Shown here: one piece after another, positions 46,690-57,049 of the stretch
Numbering within the stretch: the stretch's first letter is position 1
How the letters are laid out: the number at the start of each line of letters is the position of its first letter
Source of the DNA: Schistocerca nitens
Taxonomy: Eukaryota > Arthropoda > Insecta > Orthoptera > Acrididae
NCBI RefSeq assembly: GCF_023898315.1
Contig: NC_064623.1
Location: 22,093,640-22,157,639 of the forward strand
Direction: 5' to 3'
DNA length: 64,000 nucleotides
Notes under the pieces: model-generated
Told to the model about the DNA's origin: nothing
What the model saw: only the letters and a program-made list of their open reading frames with translations
Databases searched by the model: none
Position numbers and translations under genes: made by a program

Positions 46690-46985
46690 CGCACGTGGAG
46701 TCTGCCCCCACTCCAACTCACACAGCTCTGCGCATGCGCGAATCTGGCAGCTTGGCTGCGCCAGAAACATTTTTCCGGGTAGCGTCTGGCAGCTTGCTGC
46801 TACTGCTCGTACACCAAACAGCCCTACTTCGAGTAGCCAGAAAGCGGGAGAAAGCGCTGCTCATACACGAATTCAGCTCTGCGCATGCGCACGAGTCCGC
46901 TGGCAACTGCTCATACGAACCTATTGGCTCTTACCGCCAACCAATGAGATATCGGTGCCAGTTGCAATAGCTGCGTATAATAGTG
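46690..46985. promoter_or_regulatory. GC-rich, probably bidirectional promoter with NRF1-like sites
   Basis: CpG-rich island in an AT-rich neighbourhood. It holds two perfect palindromes GCGCATGCGC (46730-46739, 46881-46890), the NRF1/Ewg recognition sequence, both within a repeated CTCTGCGCATGCGC context, plus an E-box CACGTG (46692-46697) and the CCAAT module at 46923-46981. It lies between the Harbinger-like gene (minus) and a candidate divergent transcript (plus). Promoter activity is inference. Confidence 0.6.
46923..46981 (-). promoter_or_regulatory. 59-bp CCAAT-containing module, copy 2
   Basis: Reverse complement matches 14428-14486 at 57 of 59 positions. It contains ATTGG (46923) and CCAAT (46940-46944) in opposite orientation. 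It lies upstream of the Harbinger-like gene in the same relative orientation as copy 1 lies to the zinc-finger gene. Confidence 0.55.
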
Positions 46986-46989
46986 ATGG

Positions 46990-47890
46990 GCTAAACTGCG
47001 ATTTTCCGATATCAGTGATTTCTGTGAATGCTACTTTTCTGTATCTGTTATTCTTAACTGTGATTTGTCGCAGTTAAGGAACATAGGTAGTGTATCCCTC
47101 CGCCACTGCTATTTCTGTGATTTCTGCTACTTCCGCGATTTCTGCTACTTCTGCGATTTCTGTGACTTCTGCTACTTCTGCGATTTCTGTGATTCCTGCG
47201 ATTCCTGCGACTTAACACCGTATGAAAAAGTTACATCAGTCAACACAGAAAATTGCATCTCAACAAACCTGTCATTGGCAAGTGTGTTTTACGTTTTTTC
47301 TTCTGTTGGCTTTAATTTTGTATTAAAGAAACAACTGTGAAAATATTAATAGTGTAATTAATATGTAAGTAGCCGTACAGTACCGTAATAGTTCGTATTT
47401 ACAAAATGAATTCTAACATATTGTTATGTTCACAGGTACCTGAACTACATTTCAGTCACTCAGACAAGTGATAACTCAAAATATCATTGTCAACAGATCT
47501 GAAGAAATTGCCACTGCGTCTTTAGACCGTTTTAGTCAGACAAGAGGTTAGTTTCTAAGCGTTTCGATGGACTTAATTACTTCAGTGAGATCGTTCTTGT
47601 GAATGTGATATTCATTATAGCAAATATTAGCAATCTACTCTGTCAATTATATTGCTAGTAATTAATGACAGCAAAAATTGTTTAATAATCCTTGTGTTTT
47701 TGCAGACACAGTTCTGACTATGATTACTGGTTGCTGTACGTATCTATCCACATCAAGGCTGTTGAGAGAGACTCGTGAAGATTCAAGACAGCAGTTTAAA
47801 AGTGAAATAATTGTGAAATAAGTGTGTGAATGATTAAACTGTGTTTTATTGAAGTTGTTGTGCGATTTTAAAGGAATAATAAATGTCAAA
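46990..47890 (+). ncRNA. Candidate divergent spliced noncoding transcript
   Basis: Three well-formed splice signals in series suggest a plus-strand transcript: donor ATAT/GTAAGT at 47364/47365, acceptor TTCACAG/GTACC at 47435/47436, donor AAGAG/GTTAGT at 47546/47547 and acceptor TTTTTGCAG/ACACAG at 47705/47706, then AATAAA at 47878-47883. The middle exon is closed in all three frames, so a long protein is unlikely. It would start head-to-head with the Harbinger-like gene. No direct evidence of transcription. Confidence 0.35.
47108..47216. repeat. 9-bp minisatellite (TTCTGYGAY-like)
   Basis: About twelve imperfect copies of a nine-base unit alternating between TTCTGCGAT, TTCTGTGAY and TTCTGCTAC. 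Because the unit is a multiple of three it leaves a frame reading CDFCYF repeats, which I regard as a by-product. Confidence 0.85.
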
Positions 47891-48002
47891 TACAGTGAGT
47901 GAATAATAAAAATCTCATTTTCCACATGTTTAAGCCGTCCTATACCCATAATTTTCCGCCACTTACTTATTGGTAAACACTTGTTGGAGAGTGACATGCC
48001 GC

Positions 48003-48027
48003 GCGCCCCCCCCCCCCCCCCCCCCCT
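48003..48027. repeat. Poly-C run
   Basis: GCGCGC followed by about 20 uninterrupted C. Confidence 0.9.
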
Positions 48028-48560
48028 TTCTCCACAATCTTGGTGTGACACTGACCTGTAACATATCCCGAAGTCTACAATATGCATTTTGAGGCTGTTG
48101 ATATGAAAGTGGGAAGTACAGATCTTCCAGTTAAATCAGGAATAGCTGAAGTGCATTACTTGAAAGTAACACAGGAAAAGCTTACTTATGTAGGTGGTAG
48201 TAGTGTCGGCAAAAAGTTCTTGTGTGTGAAGTTGCCATGTAGAACACCAGGTGTAAAACTTTTCTCCCGAGTCTTGAACTGTGTCGGAACAAAAGTGAGG
48301 CATTCATATGACTGTTTTCATTTCTCTACACTTATACAGATGTCTGAGTTCTGCTGTGTTAACATTGCAAAGTCCTGTAGGCATGTGGAGTATTAACCAA
48401 AACTGTCATATTGGAAGCAGAATCAAACACATTTGTTACGTTACTTGATATTTTCAGGAGAAAAAGGCAATGTTGCTTCTTATTAATATAATACATTCAG
48501 AGTCACAGCAGTATTTGACCAACCATAACTGATGCTGAATGTGCATGTCGTCATATAATA

Positions 48561-48797
48561 TGAAGGGCTTATTTCAATAGTTGTACAAGTCCATTACCTA
48601 CACTTTTCTGTCTATAATGCTTCTGAAATTAGTGATCCAAACAAACATAAATAAAGGTTCATCTCTAGCAAGAAGCCATATGCTTGAATATTTCTGGTAT
48701 CTCAACTGCAGATTTTTCAGCGCTCATTTAACTTTACGACTCTGTATCTCAAAATGAACAAAAATGGACTTGTACCACTATTGAAATAAGCCCTTCA
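48561..48797. mobile_element. MITE with 35-bp terminal inverted repeats and TA duplication
   Basis: Left end TGAAGGGCTTATTTCAATAG (48561) and right end CTATTGAAATAAGCCCTTCA (to 48797) belong to inverted repeats of about 35 bases with one mismatch. TA lies on both sides (48559-48560, 48798-48799). The 237-base length, lack of coding capacity and TA target fit a Tc1/mariner-type MITE. It differs from the Tc1-like elements elsewhere in the window. Confidence 0.8.
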
Positions 48798-49250
48798 TAT
48801 GCACACACAGCACATTGATCTCGTGAGGCACAAGGCTCTCATAACGAAGTACGTACGTCGGTCAACAGATGACACTAGGAAAAGTATGTTAACTGCGCTT
48901 TTTAGTTGCTACTTGCGACTAAAGATTCTCAAAGGATTTATTTATGAATCTTGCTGACAGGACAAAAATTTATGGGTTGCACGTAATGATACACCCATTT
49001 CTTAAATGTGATTTGAGACTTTCTCGGCGTATTCCATTCGTGAAATCTTCTCGGGTGATCATTTCTTATTAAGTTAAAGTTCGCCAACTTCGCGAGGTGA
49101 GTGTATTGGTACCCCTTATCACACCAAAGACGAATACTTTCCGTAGTTGCACGATATTTGAAATTGTTATTCAGTTACCCAAGTGTGAAGTGAGCAATTA
49201 GCCAATTATCACCTGAGTGACAGTGGCACGGATTGTGGTGAAGGTTAGAA

Positions 49251-49274
49251 GCGTCTCGCGGGCCCCGAGGAATC
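49251..49274 (+). repeat. 24-bp GC-rich motif, inverted partner at 59935
   Basis: GCGTCTCGCGGGCCCCGAGG plus AATC, perfectly matched by the reverse complement of 59935-59958. A TGACGTCA octamer lies close to each copy. Possibly the end of a repeat family; not resolved. Confidence 0.6.
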
Positions 49275-49400
49275 ATGACGTCACATCAAGACATGACGTC
49301 GTTTCTCACGCTAGCCAATATCGCTGGTAGTTTTCGAAACGCGGATATTCTTTGAACATGACATGCTAATGCATTGTGGGTGTGTGTGTGTGTGTGTGTT

Positions 49401-49549
49401 TATAATGGCGGGTTTTGTGATTTGTGTGCATTAAAGCTTTTCAATCACGGAAAAAAATTGATAATACTTGTGTGTGTGTATATAATGGCGGGTTTTGTGA
49501 TTTGTGTGCGTTAAAGCTTTTCAATGACGGAAAAAAATTGATAATACTT
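49401..49549 (+). repeat. 80-bp tandem duplication
   Basis: TATAATGGCGGGTTTTGTGA begins at 49401 and again at 49481; the 69-base cores differ at two positions and are separated by a TG-rich spacer, following a (TG)n run at 49380-49399. A 62-codon frame (49424-49612) spans the second copy and reads GGFCDLCALKLFNDGKKLII; it meets a GTAAGT donor-like site at 49609. I do not recognise this protein and do not call a gene. Confidence 0.8.
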
Positions 49550-50565
49550 TCTGCAAAAGCAGATGTTTGCAGAGGAGAAAGGATAGTTTATATTCCAGAT
49601 AATGGACAGTAAGTAACTTCCGTTAGTAATCTTATAATGCTCAAGAAAAGTAAAGTGTATGGTAAATCTACAGAAATTTCATTCTTTGTGCCTATAGTAT
49701 TCTGATGCGCATTATGTTACCCAGTAAAGTTTCTTTCAATGCATCTATGTGGATTATTTGTGGTAATGGCGTATTATCATAACAAATGGCTTCGGTATTT
49801 AAGTTACAATCATCGTAACTTTTTCCTGATCAAAAAGTGTGTAGTAACTGTATTCTAACGTCAGAAACCTGCACATTTGAAAACTTTTGAATGTTCTAAA
49901 TTACATCATTCATCATAGTCAGTATTTTTTTACAGTAAAATAGGTATGAATTGCAAAGACTGAATCCAGATTTGTGAGTGATGTAATCTGTTTTTGTAAT
50001 GGATGTTTCAGTTTCTGAAGTGAAAATCCAAAGAAGAGAAGACAGCGAGAAGTAGCCTTTTGTCTGTTTCATGGTTTATAGGCCTACTGGGGAAACTCGC
50101 CATGTAAAAAAACGAGTAACGCATCAAGCTTGGTACCTCTATGGTGATGTGGAAATCCGAGCGTTGTTAATAAAGAAATTAATTCAGTGTGTGTGTGTGT
50201 GTTTCTTTTGATTCCTTTATCATGTTGCTTATAGTAGACCAAATTTAATTAAAATACCCAGGTGATAATTTCAACATAAATTGGACTATGTGCATAGCTG
50301 TTTCTAATGGCTTTGCTGCTTGTCAGAGGCAAAGTATGAATATTTACCATCCTCTGGCATGTGCGTTCACTAGTCATTTATGGCAAAAGAAATCACTGAC
50401 TGAAAGCATAATTTGCTTGGTAGACATAATTGAAAATGACCTTTTTAGTTATAATTTTACGTTTCTAGATTATAGTACTCCCTGAGAGATTATCTTCTGC
50501 ATTTCTTGACCCTGACATGACTAGTAATGGATGTTTCACCACCAGGTTAGGCATACAGCATTAAG

Positions 50566-51170
50566 GGGTCGACAGAAGCGTCCGATCCCACGCGTCGGCT
50601 TTGACCCGTGACGTAAGGGTGTTGTATGTGACGTCATGACGGCGCGGAGTTAGGTTTGAGTGTGGCTGTCTCCAGTTCTGTTTTATTTTATCTTATTTTA
50701 TTTACTTTTCTGATCTGTTCGTTCTATCTCGTAAGACCTTTTTTTTAATTTAAAAACACTTATTACTTATTTTAATTATGTTTCCTCCAATTTCTGTTTT
50801 AGTTTATTATATTTATATTTCTGATCTGTTTGTTCTATCCCGTGAGATTTTTTTTTTTTTTAAAGACAAAAAATACTAATCAGCTACTGAAGCATCTTTA
50901 TCTTCAATGGGTTGCAGGGGTTCCGACCCCTGGGGAGGTGGGTGGGTATTCATGCATGGCTGTCTTCACTTACACGTTGTAGCTACGCAAGGCGTCTAAA
51001 TTTGTTTACATTTAGTTTGCCCCCCACCCAAAACACCCCATTTCCCACGCTTGTCCCGTTAGTTTCATTAGGCTTCTTGTGGAAAGTGTGTGTGTGTGTT
51101 TTTGTTTCCGCCATATTTGTGACGTCATGGGTCAAAGCAGACGGGCGGGATCGGACGCTTCCGTATTTCC
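50566..51170 (+). mobile_element. 605-bp MITE, copy 1
   Basis: Flanked by an 8-base duplication GCATTAAG (50558-50565, 51171-51178). Ends are inverted repeats of about 49 bases with a common core GAAGCGTCCGATCCC and GCTTTGACCC. Interior has T-rich runs and no coding capacity. An 8-9 base target duplication and GG termini fit Merlin, hAT or MULE types; the superfamily is not decided. Copy 2 lies inverted at 57050. Confidence 0.85.
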
Positions 51171-52395
51171 GCATTAAGTGTCCTGCTCTGCTGTGAGCAG
51201 CATGGTAGTCAATGTGTTAAGCAGGCATTTAGGAACTTTGAATGTGAAGTATATGCATCTGTACAGTTGTGGCTAAAAGAACAGCTAGAATGCTGATTAC
51301 TGTTTCAGGAATTATCCTTTACACAGTTAAATATGTGTCTAAAAATGAATTCATGAATAACTTTGTAGTCATTTAATCGTTTGGTTTTGTAAGACATTTA
51401 AATAAAAATACTGCACACCCAAAAATAGTCTGGAAATGGCAAATATAAGTAAATATTTTTCCTCAGTAAGATAAAAGTGTAAAATTGCTGATACCTGTTT
51501 GTTACCATATCCGCTGGCTCCAGCAGAGCAGTCTGCTGTGACCACCGGCACATTCATGCCAGCCAACGGGTTAATACACAAAACAGGGCAGTACAAGACT
51601 TGGTCCGTAATTCTCATTGGTTGAAGCAACTAAAATCAAATTTCTGAGGTGTGCTGGAACTGTGTTATTGGTATATTCCCCAGCATGATTTAAAATTTTT
51701 GCATTGAAATGGCACTGACAGTGCGTAATATATTTTGCAACTGAGAATAGACACTAAAAAAATTATGTGGGAATATATTTCAAGAAACCCTTTCATACCA
51801 AACCTGACAATTATATTGACACACAAGTAAACCACCTGAATGGCACACTGGGTTATACAAACATTAGCTGTAGGTGTAGGTGTAGAATAGGTAATTTACA
51901 CAGAAAACTTTTCATACAAATTTTATTGTAAAGCACACTAAAGTTAAGGGAAAGGTGCTATGCCTAGATGAGATAAACTTGGACACACAAGAACTGGTTT
52001 TGCTCAGATATATGGAAAATTAACTGTAGTATTATATGACATACAACACATCTGAAGTGAAAATTTGTGGAGAGGAGAGATTGCATTTAACCTGTTGTGT
52101 ATGGTGCACATTTTGTTACAGTGCTGGGATGATGTCATCCAGATTTCAAAATTAGTGGTCTAGTAATGAAACTCTCATCAGTTTTAATATTTAAAATAAA
52201 CATGCCTGAAAAAGGAAGCTGAATTAGGACTTTCAATTAAATTGCAAAAATGTTCTTGTTTTGCACATTCACTGTGGATGATACTTAAAAGCATGGTGTT
52301 AGTAGCTCTTATTGACCTTTGTGTCAGCCACAGTGAACATGTTGAAGGTTTTAAAGTAACAAAGTAGTTGTTGACATTGAGGTATTAATGGATGA

Positions 52396-52585
52396 TGGGG
52401 CCGGCTGGAGTGGCCGCGCGGTTAAGGGCGCTACAGTCTGGAACCGCACGACCGCTACGGCCGCAGGTTCGAATCCTGCCTCGGGCATGGATGTGTGTGA
52501 TGTCCTTAGGTTAGTTAGTTCTAAGTTCTAGGGGACTTATGACCACAGCAGTTGAGTCCCATAGTGCTCAGAGCCATTTGAACCA
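52396..52585 (+). mobile_element. tRNA-derived SINE, full-length, 13-bp target duplication
   Basis: Starts with GGGGCCGGCTGGAGTGGCCG, has box A near 52405 and box B CAGGTTCGAATCCTG near 52467, and ends GAGCCATTTGAACCA. A perfect 13-base duplication TATTAATGGATGA flanks it (52383-52395 and 52586-52598). The intact head and duplication mark a young copy. From memory this is a very abundant SINE of grasshoppers. Confidence 0.9.
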
Positions 52586-52674
52586 TATTAATGGATGACA
52601 GCAGGAAACAGCAATGAAATAATGTGAATTACTTAAACCAGGAATTAAACAAGTCTACATGGCTTTGAACACAG

Positions 52675-52880
52675 CCAAAAAATGGTTGGTTCAAATGGCT
52701 CTGAGCACTACGGGATTTAACTTCTGAGGTCATGTCCCCTAGAACTTAGAACTACGTAAACCTAACTAACCTAAGGACATCACACACATCCGTGCCCAAG
52801 TCGGGATTCGAACCTGTGACCATAGTGGTCGCGCGGTTCCAGACTGTAGCGCCTAGAACTGCTCGGCCACCCCGGCCGGC
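52675..52880 (-). mobile_element. tRNA-derived SINE, antisense, 8-bp target duplication
   Basis: Same family as the previous SINE but inverted: GGTTCAAATGGCTCTGAGCA at the tail side, GATTCGAACCTGTGACC as box B complement and CACCCCGGCCGGC at the head. GAACACAG occurs at 52667-52674 and 52881-52888. Confidence 0.88.
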
Positions 52881-52889
52881 GAACACAGT

Positions 52890-53585
52890 CATTTCACACT
52901 TCTTATTCACTGCATATTTGTGTGCTATAACTAATACAGCAACCTTTTATTTTCTCATCTTTGATCTGGAACACGTGTCACATCTTACTTGTTTTCCTAG
53001 AGCAACTCTAGGTTTACAAGATCCACATTTCAGAATTCTGGTAATTGCTAGTCCTACCTCATGCTGAAAGTGTGGGATGATAGCTGTCTCTTCAGATATG
53101 ATCTCATCAACTGCCATTTCAGAAACTTGAAGCAAAAATGTGATTATTCAATTTTCTGTCAGTGATGAATATATCACTAATGTATAAGTATATTCATGAT
53201 GGTATAGAACAGTGCAGGGCCATCTTCTGCTGGGTAGACTAAACTGTGCACTTCACATCCAGTGCATGAATTTCTTCATAGGTAGTATCATAGTACACTA
53301 CTATCTCAGACTTGATTGTTGTGATGCTCAATGAAACAGCATTATGCCTTGAAGACACTAAACTAACAGCCTTCTTAAGTTTTTGAATGAAGGATATAAG
53401 AAGTAATATATCCAAAAACAATTACGTTTTACATTTTGCTGTCAGGAACTCTTGGAATCTTTCCTTTTATTATTATTTTGTACATGTGTTGGCTTTTTGT
53501 TCACAGTTTAATAAAACCTTATCTAACACAAATCAGTTTTCACTCATAAGGATGGCGAGTGGCACACACAGATCTAACATTACTG
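52890..53585. other. Unassigned stretch with decayed minus-strand open frames
   Basis: Two minus-strand frames look protein-like: 53421-53239 (SEIVVYYDTTYEEIHALDVK) and 53135-52947, which ends with a possible zinc ribbon CGSCKPRVALGKQVRCDTC. The sequence between them is interrupted. I do not recognise the family and make no functional call. Confidence 0.3.
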
Positions 53586-53589
53586 ATAG

Positions 53590-53938
53590 GTAATACAGGG
53601 TACCCAGGACTTTGTACTGGGATACTTTCTTTTGTTGATTTGTGTAAATGACAAAATACTGCTCCTCAAATTCAAGGATAGTTCTGTATGCTGATGCTAC
53701 ACCCGTTGCATGGAAGTGTAAGGATCGTGAGCAACTACAAAAACTATGAAACTGTATTACAAATGAAATAACTCAGTATTTCTATGAAAGTCATCTCATT
53801 GTCAGCACAAGATAGCAGCAGTAATGGATTTTCACCCCACAAGACAGATTTTTAAATTCAGTTGTGCACTGGAACTGATATTGGCACCAAAGAAAACTAC
53901 TGCTTGGTTACAGTTAAACTTTATATATTTAACATGTT
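53590..53938 (+). mobile_element. Decayed LINE reverse transcriptase fragment
   Basis: Readable pieces are a VNDK block, a degraded YADDTT-like block near 53680, VAWKCKDREQLQKL and ITQYFYESHLIVSTR, the order seen around and after the catalytic loop of a non-LTR reverse transcriptase. Stops are frequent. The younger LINE at 53951 inserted into or beside it. Confidence 0.5.
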
Positions 53939-54122
53939 ATAACATGGAAATAAACAGTCCTTATCAGAGCCAACTTTAACTATCATATCTATAAATATTG
54001 AAGGCATATCATCAGCCAAAGAACATCTGTTATCCAACCTATGCCGTGACAAAATATGCAACGTCCTCTGTATACAAGAGACGCATAGAGATGAGCGACA
54101 GAGACGACCAAAACTACCGGGC

Positions 54123-54506
54123 ATGAAACTAGCTGCGGAAACACCGCACTCTCAGTATGGAAGTGCTATATTTGTAAGACCAGGACTTCAGATAATCAGT
54201 GCTCACTGCACCGTAGAAAATAACATCGAAGTCATTTCAGTGGAGCTGAGTAACTGCTTGGCTACCTCTGTGTATAAGCCCCGTTTGGCTGCATTTTCCT
54301 TCACACCACCCAGGAACTTCCATAACAGCAAGACGTCTGTAGTAATCGGTGACTTTAACAGCCATAGTCATTTGTGGGGATACTCTGAAGATGACGAAAA
54401 TGGGGAGGCAGTCCTCTCCTGGGCTGAATTCTGCCAGTTGTCTCTTATTCATGACAGCAAGCTACCCCCCTTCCTTCAACAGTGGCAGGCGGCAACGTGG
54501 ATTTAA
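54123..54506 (+). CDS. LINE endonuclease (Jockey-type)
   Basis: The open frame extends upstream of this ATG to about 53951. Motifs: LSNLCRDKICNVLCIQETHR with the catalytic glutamate upstream of the ATG, YGSAIFVRPGLQII, SVYKPRLAAFSF and VVIGDFNSHSHLWGY. The frame slips near 54480, where PPFLQQWQAATWI stops; the next frame continues with RQRGFNPDLLFVS. Endonuclease of this kind nicks the target DNA to prime reverse transcription. Confidence 0.8.
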   Translation: MKLAAETPHSQYGSAIFVRPGLQIISAHCTVENNIEVISVELSNCLATSVYKPRLAAFSFTPPRNFHNSKTSVVIGDFNSHSHLWGYSEDDENGEAVLSWAEFCQLSLIHDSKLPPFLQQWQAATWI

Positions 54507-55440
54507 CCCTGACCTCCTCTTTGTGAGTGAAGACATCACACAGCTTTGCTCCAAATCAGTGTGCTCGCCCATACCAAAGACGCAACACAGGCCACTACTA
54601 TGTCAAGTTCTTCCAGCAATAAGGCCACAGGAGGTGAATTTCAAACGGAGATACAATTTCAAGAAAGCTGATTGGAAAAAATTTGCTAAGATGTTGGACA
54701 AGGAGATTAAGTCTGTGCGACCTATTCCTGAAGAGTATGACAGCTTTGTTCAAACTGTCAAACATTGCTCCCGGGCATCAATTCCAAGAGGGTGTAGGAC
54801 AATGTATCTGCAGGGTGTGACACCTGAAACAGCTGCTCTGCTGGACGGATACTATCGACTATATGAAGAAAACCCTTATAGCGAGGAGACTTATCTGGCT
54901 GCGCAAAATACTCTCTCCTCAATCTCTGAGGCGAAGAGAGAGCAGTGGATTAAACTGATGACAGAATGTGAGATGAGTAGAGGTAGTCAAAAGGCCTGGA
55001 GATTGTTACGACACCTTAACAATGATCCCTCCCAACCAAATACGCATACAAATGTGGAGGCAGACCAGATCGCATACCAGCTGTTGAAAAATGGTAAACC
55101 TGATCATACCTGTAAAATCGGGAGACAAACCCTGGAAAGGGAGCCTGAACAAGAGGGAAACACTCTGTCTCGACCACTCAGTTTGAATGAGCTCGACTCA
55201 GCTCTAAATAAGTGCAAAGTCAGAAAAGCAGCAGGGGTAGATGACATAAGAAGTGAACAGATCAAGAACTTTGGTCCAGGCGCAAAGTGCTGGCTACTCG
55301 AGCTAATGAATAATTGTGTCAAGAGCGGCAAGATACCAAAATCTTGGCGGAAAGCAAAAATTATAGCTATACATAAACCAGGGAAAGACCGGGTTGACCC
55401 CAAAAGCTATGCCACCTGTATAAGGTATTGGAAAGGTTGA
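54477..55440 (+). CDS. LINE linker and reverse transcriptase N-terminal part
   Basis: Continues the LINE protein in a second frame. It contains the endonuclease end (NPDLLFVSEDI, KTQHRPLLC with the catalytic histidine) and a linker, then the first reverse transcriptase blocks: KVRKAAGVDDIRSEQIKNFG and SWRKAKIIAIHKPGKD. It breaks off near 55405 where a slip turns the expected YRPI-like block into YATCIRYWKG and a stop. The open frame as such begins at 54349, but the first part overlaps the endonuclease frame. Confidence 0.8.
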
Positions 55441-56195
55441 TCCTCCAAAGAATTACAGATATGATAGAACCATTACTGATCCCTCAACAGGCAGGATTCA
55501 GACAAGGGAAGAGCTGTACAGCACAGGTGTTGAATTTGACACAGCATATAGAGGACGGCTTCCAAAGGTGGCAGATAACAGGAGCGGTGTTTATAGATCT
55601 TTCAGCCGCCTACAACACTGTCAACCACAGACTCTTGTTGTTGAAGCTATACAACCTCACCAAGGACTACAAACTAACCTGTCTAATTAGAAATCTTATG
55701 CAGAACCGAAGATATTTTGTGGAATATCAAGGACAAAGAAGCAGATGGAGGCAGCAGAAAAATGGGTTGCCACAGGGCAGTGTACTGGCACCCACCCTCT
55801 TCAATATATACACTAATGACCAGCCGTTACCAGAAGGAACACAAAGCTTCATATATGCAGATGACCGAGCAATCACAGGACAAGATCACAACTTTGAGAG
55901 GGTGGAGCGGAAGCTAACTGATGCTCTGAAAGAATTAACTGCCTATTACAGGGACAATCAATTGAAACCAAATCCTTCTAAGACCCAGACCTGTGCTTTC
56001 CACCTCCAAAACAGACAGGCTAGTAGAACCTTGCAGATAGATTGGGAAGGAACCTCTTTAGAACACTGCAAGACTCCAAAATACCTCGGAGTCACTCTGG
56101 ACCGTGCTCTTACATATAAGGAACACTGGTTAAAAACAAAGCAAAAAGTGGCTGCCAGGAACAATGTGGTTAGGAAGCTGACTGGAACAACATAG
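55428..56195 (+). CDS. LINE reverse transcriptase core
   Basis: 255 codons: MERLILQRI, QQAGFRQGKSCTAQVLNLTQ, VFIDLSAAYNTVNH (catalytic Asp; the usual AYDTVNH has become AYNTVNH), NGLPQGSVLAPTLFNIYTND and FIYADDRA with the YADD active site. The thumb block KTPKYLGVTLDRALTYKEH follows. A TAG ends the frame after KLTGTT where a tryptophan is expected. The replaced Asp in AYDTV is next to, not in, the catalytic triad. Confidence 0.85.
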   Translation: MERLILQRITDMIEPLLIPQQAGFRQGKSCTAQVLNLTQHIEDGFQRWQITGAVFIDLSAAYNTVNHRLLLLKLYNLTKDYKLTCLIRNLMQNRRYFVEYQGQRSRWRQQKNGLPQGSVLAPTLFNIYTNDQPLPEGTQSFIYADDRAITGQDHNFERVERKLTDALKELTAYYRDNQLKPNPSKTQTCAFHLQNRQASRTLQIDWEGTSLEHCKTPKYLGVTLDRALTYKEHWLKTKQKVAARNNVVRKLTGTT

Positions 56196-56213
56196 GGAGC
56201 ACAGCCAGACACA

Positions 56214-56876
56214 GTGCGCACATCCGCATTAGCCCTCTGCTACTCTGCAGCTGAGTATGCTTGCCCAGTATGGTGCAGATCTACACATACAAAGAAAGTT
56301 GATGTTGCTCTGAATGAGACATGTATCACTACGGGTTGTCTAAGAGCCACACCTGTGGAAAAACTGTACTGCTTATCCGGCATAGCCCCCCCGGACATCC
56401 GAAGAGATACAGCAGCACGGAGTGAAATGAAGAAGGCATTAACATCCAAAGCCCACCCACTACATGGCCACCAATTGGCACAGCAAAGACTTGTGTCTAG
56501 AAAGAGCTTCCTTCACAGTACAGAACCACTCGCTGACACTCCACATCAACACCGGGAGAAGAGATGGCAGGTCAGATGCCAGCATCTGGAGGAGTGGCTG
56601 ATCCTGCAAGAAGTATTTCCCCCAGGCCACACAGAGAAATGGTCCACTTGGAAATCACTCAACCGCCTGCGTTCTTCTGTCACAAGATCCAAGAGTAATC
56701 TGGAGGGGTGGGGCTTCCAGGTGGACTCTCTCCAGTGTGACTGCGGAGCTGCCGTGCAGACATCAACACATCTACTACAATGCACATTACCTCCAACTGT
56801 GTGCACCATGGAGGACCTCGTAAACGCTACACAAAGTGCACTGGACGTTGCAAATTTTTGGGCATCCACTGTATAG
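56214..56876 (+). CDS. LINE C-terminal region (CDCG motif)
   Basis: Same frame as the reverse transcriptase core after the internal TAG. It reads TSALALCYSAAEYACPVWCR, LNETCITTGCLRATPVEKLY, and near the end SLQCDCGAAVQTSTHLLQC, a small cysteine-histidine motif typical of this LINE group. The stop at 56874 is the natural end, about 150 bases before the tail. Confidence 0.85.
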   Translation: MRTSALALCYSAAEYACPVWCRSTHTKKVDVALNETCITTGCLRATPVEKLYCLSGIAPPDIRRDTAARSEMKKALTSKAHPLHGHQLAQQRLVSRKSFLHSTEPLADTPHQHREKRWQVRCQHLEEWLILQEVFPPGHTEKWSTWKSLNRLRSSVTRSKSNLEGWGFQVDSLQCDCGAAVQTSTHLLQCTLPPTVCTMEDLVNATQSALDVANFWASTV

Positions 56877-57049
56877 ATTAAAATTACCTTATGTTTGACA
56901 ACACAATCTGTGTCTAATCATTTATTTCATTCTTAACTAGTTTAATTTATAAACCATAACGTATGTATGTAGTAAGGTATCTAATATTGTTTTTTTTTTA
57001 GTTTACTTCTGACACGATAAATAAATAAAATAACATGGAAACTAATTAC

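Larger units (their letters stand above)
53951..57029 (+). mobile_element. Jockey-type LINE, 3.1 kb, 12-bp target duplication
   Basis: Flanked by ATAACATGGAAA at 53939-53950 and 57030-57041. It carries the whole endonuclease and reverse transcriptase and a C-terminal region with a CDCG motif, and ends with GATAAATAAATAAAA. It starts almost directly at the endonuclease (EPTLTIISINIEG), so any first open frame was lost by 5' truncation. Three lesions are visible: a frame slip near 54480, another near 55405 and a TAG at about 56194. The short list of lesions and perfect duplication indicate a recent copy. It matches, from memory, insect proteins labelled as mobile element jockey. Confidence 0.9.

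Noticed and set aside
47065-47340. 91-codon frame with repeated CDFCYF
   Set aside because: Produced by a nine-base minisatellite; no known cysteine-repeat protein pattern and no good start context.
48082-48396. 104-codon plus-strand frame
   Set aside because: No recognisable motif, surrounded by repeats; length is within chance for this much DNA.
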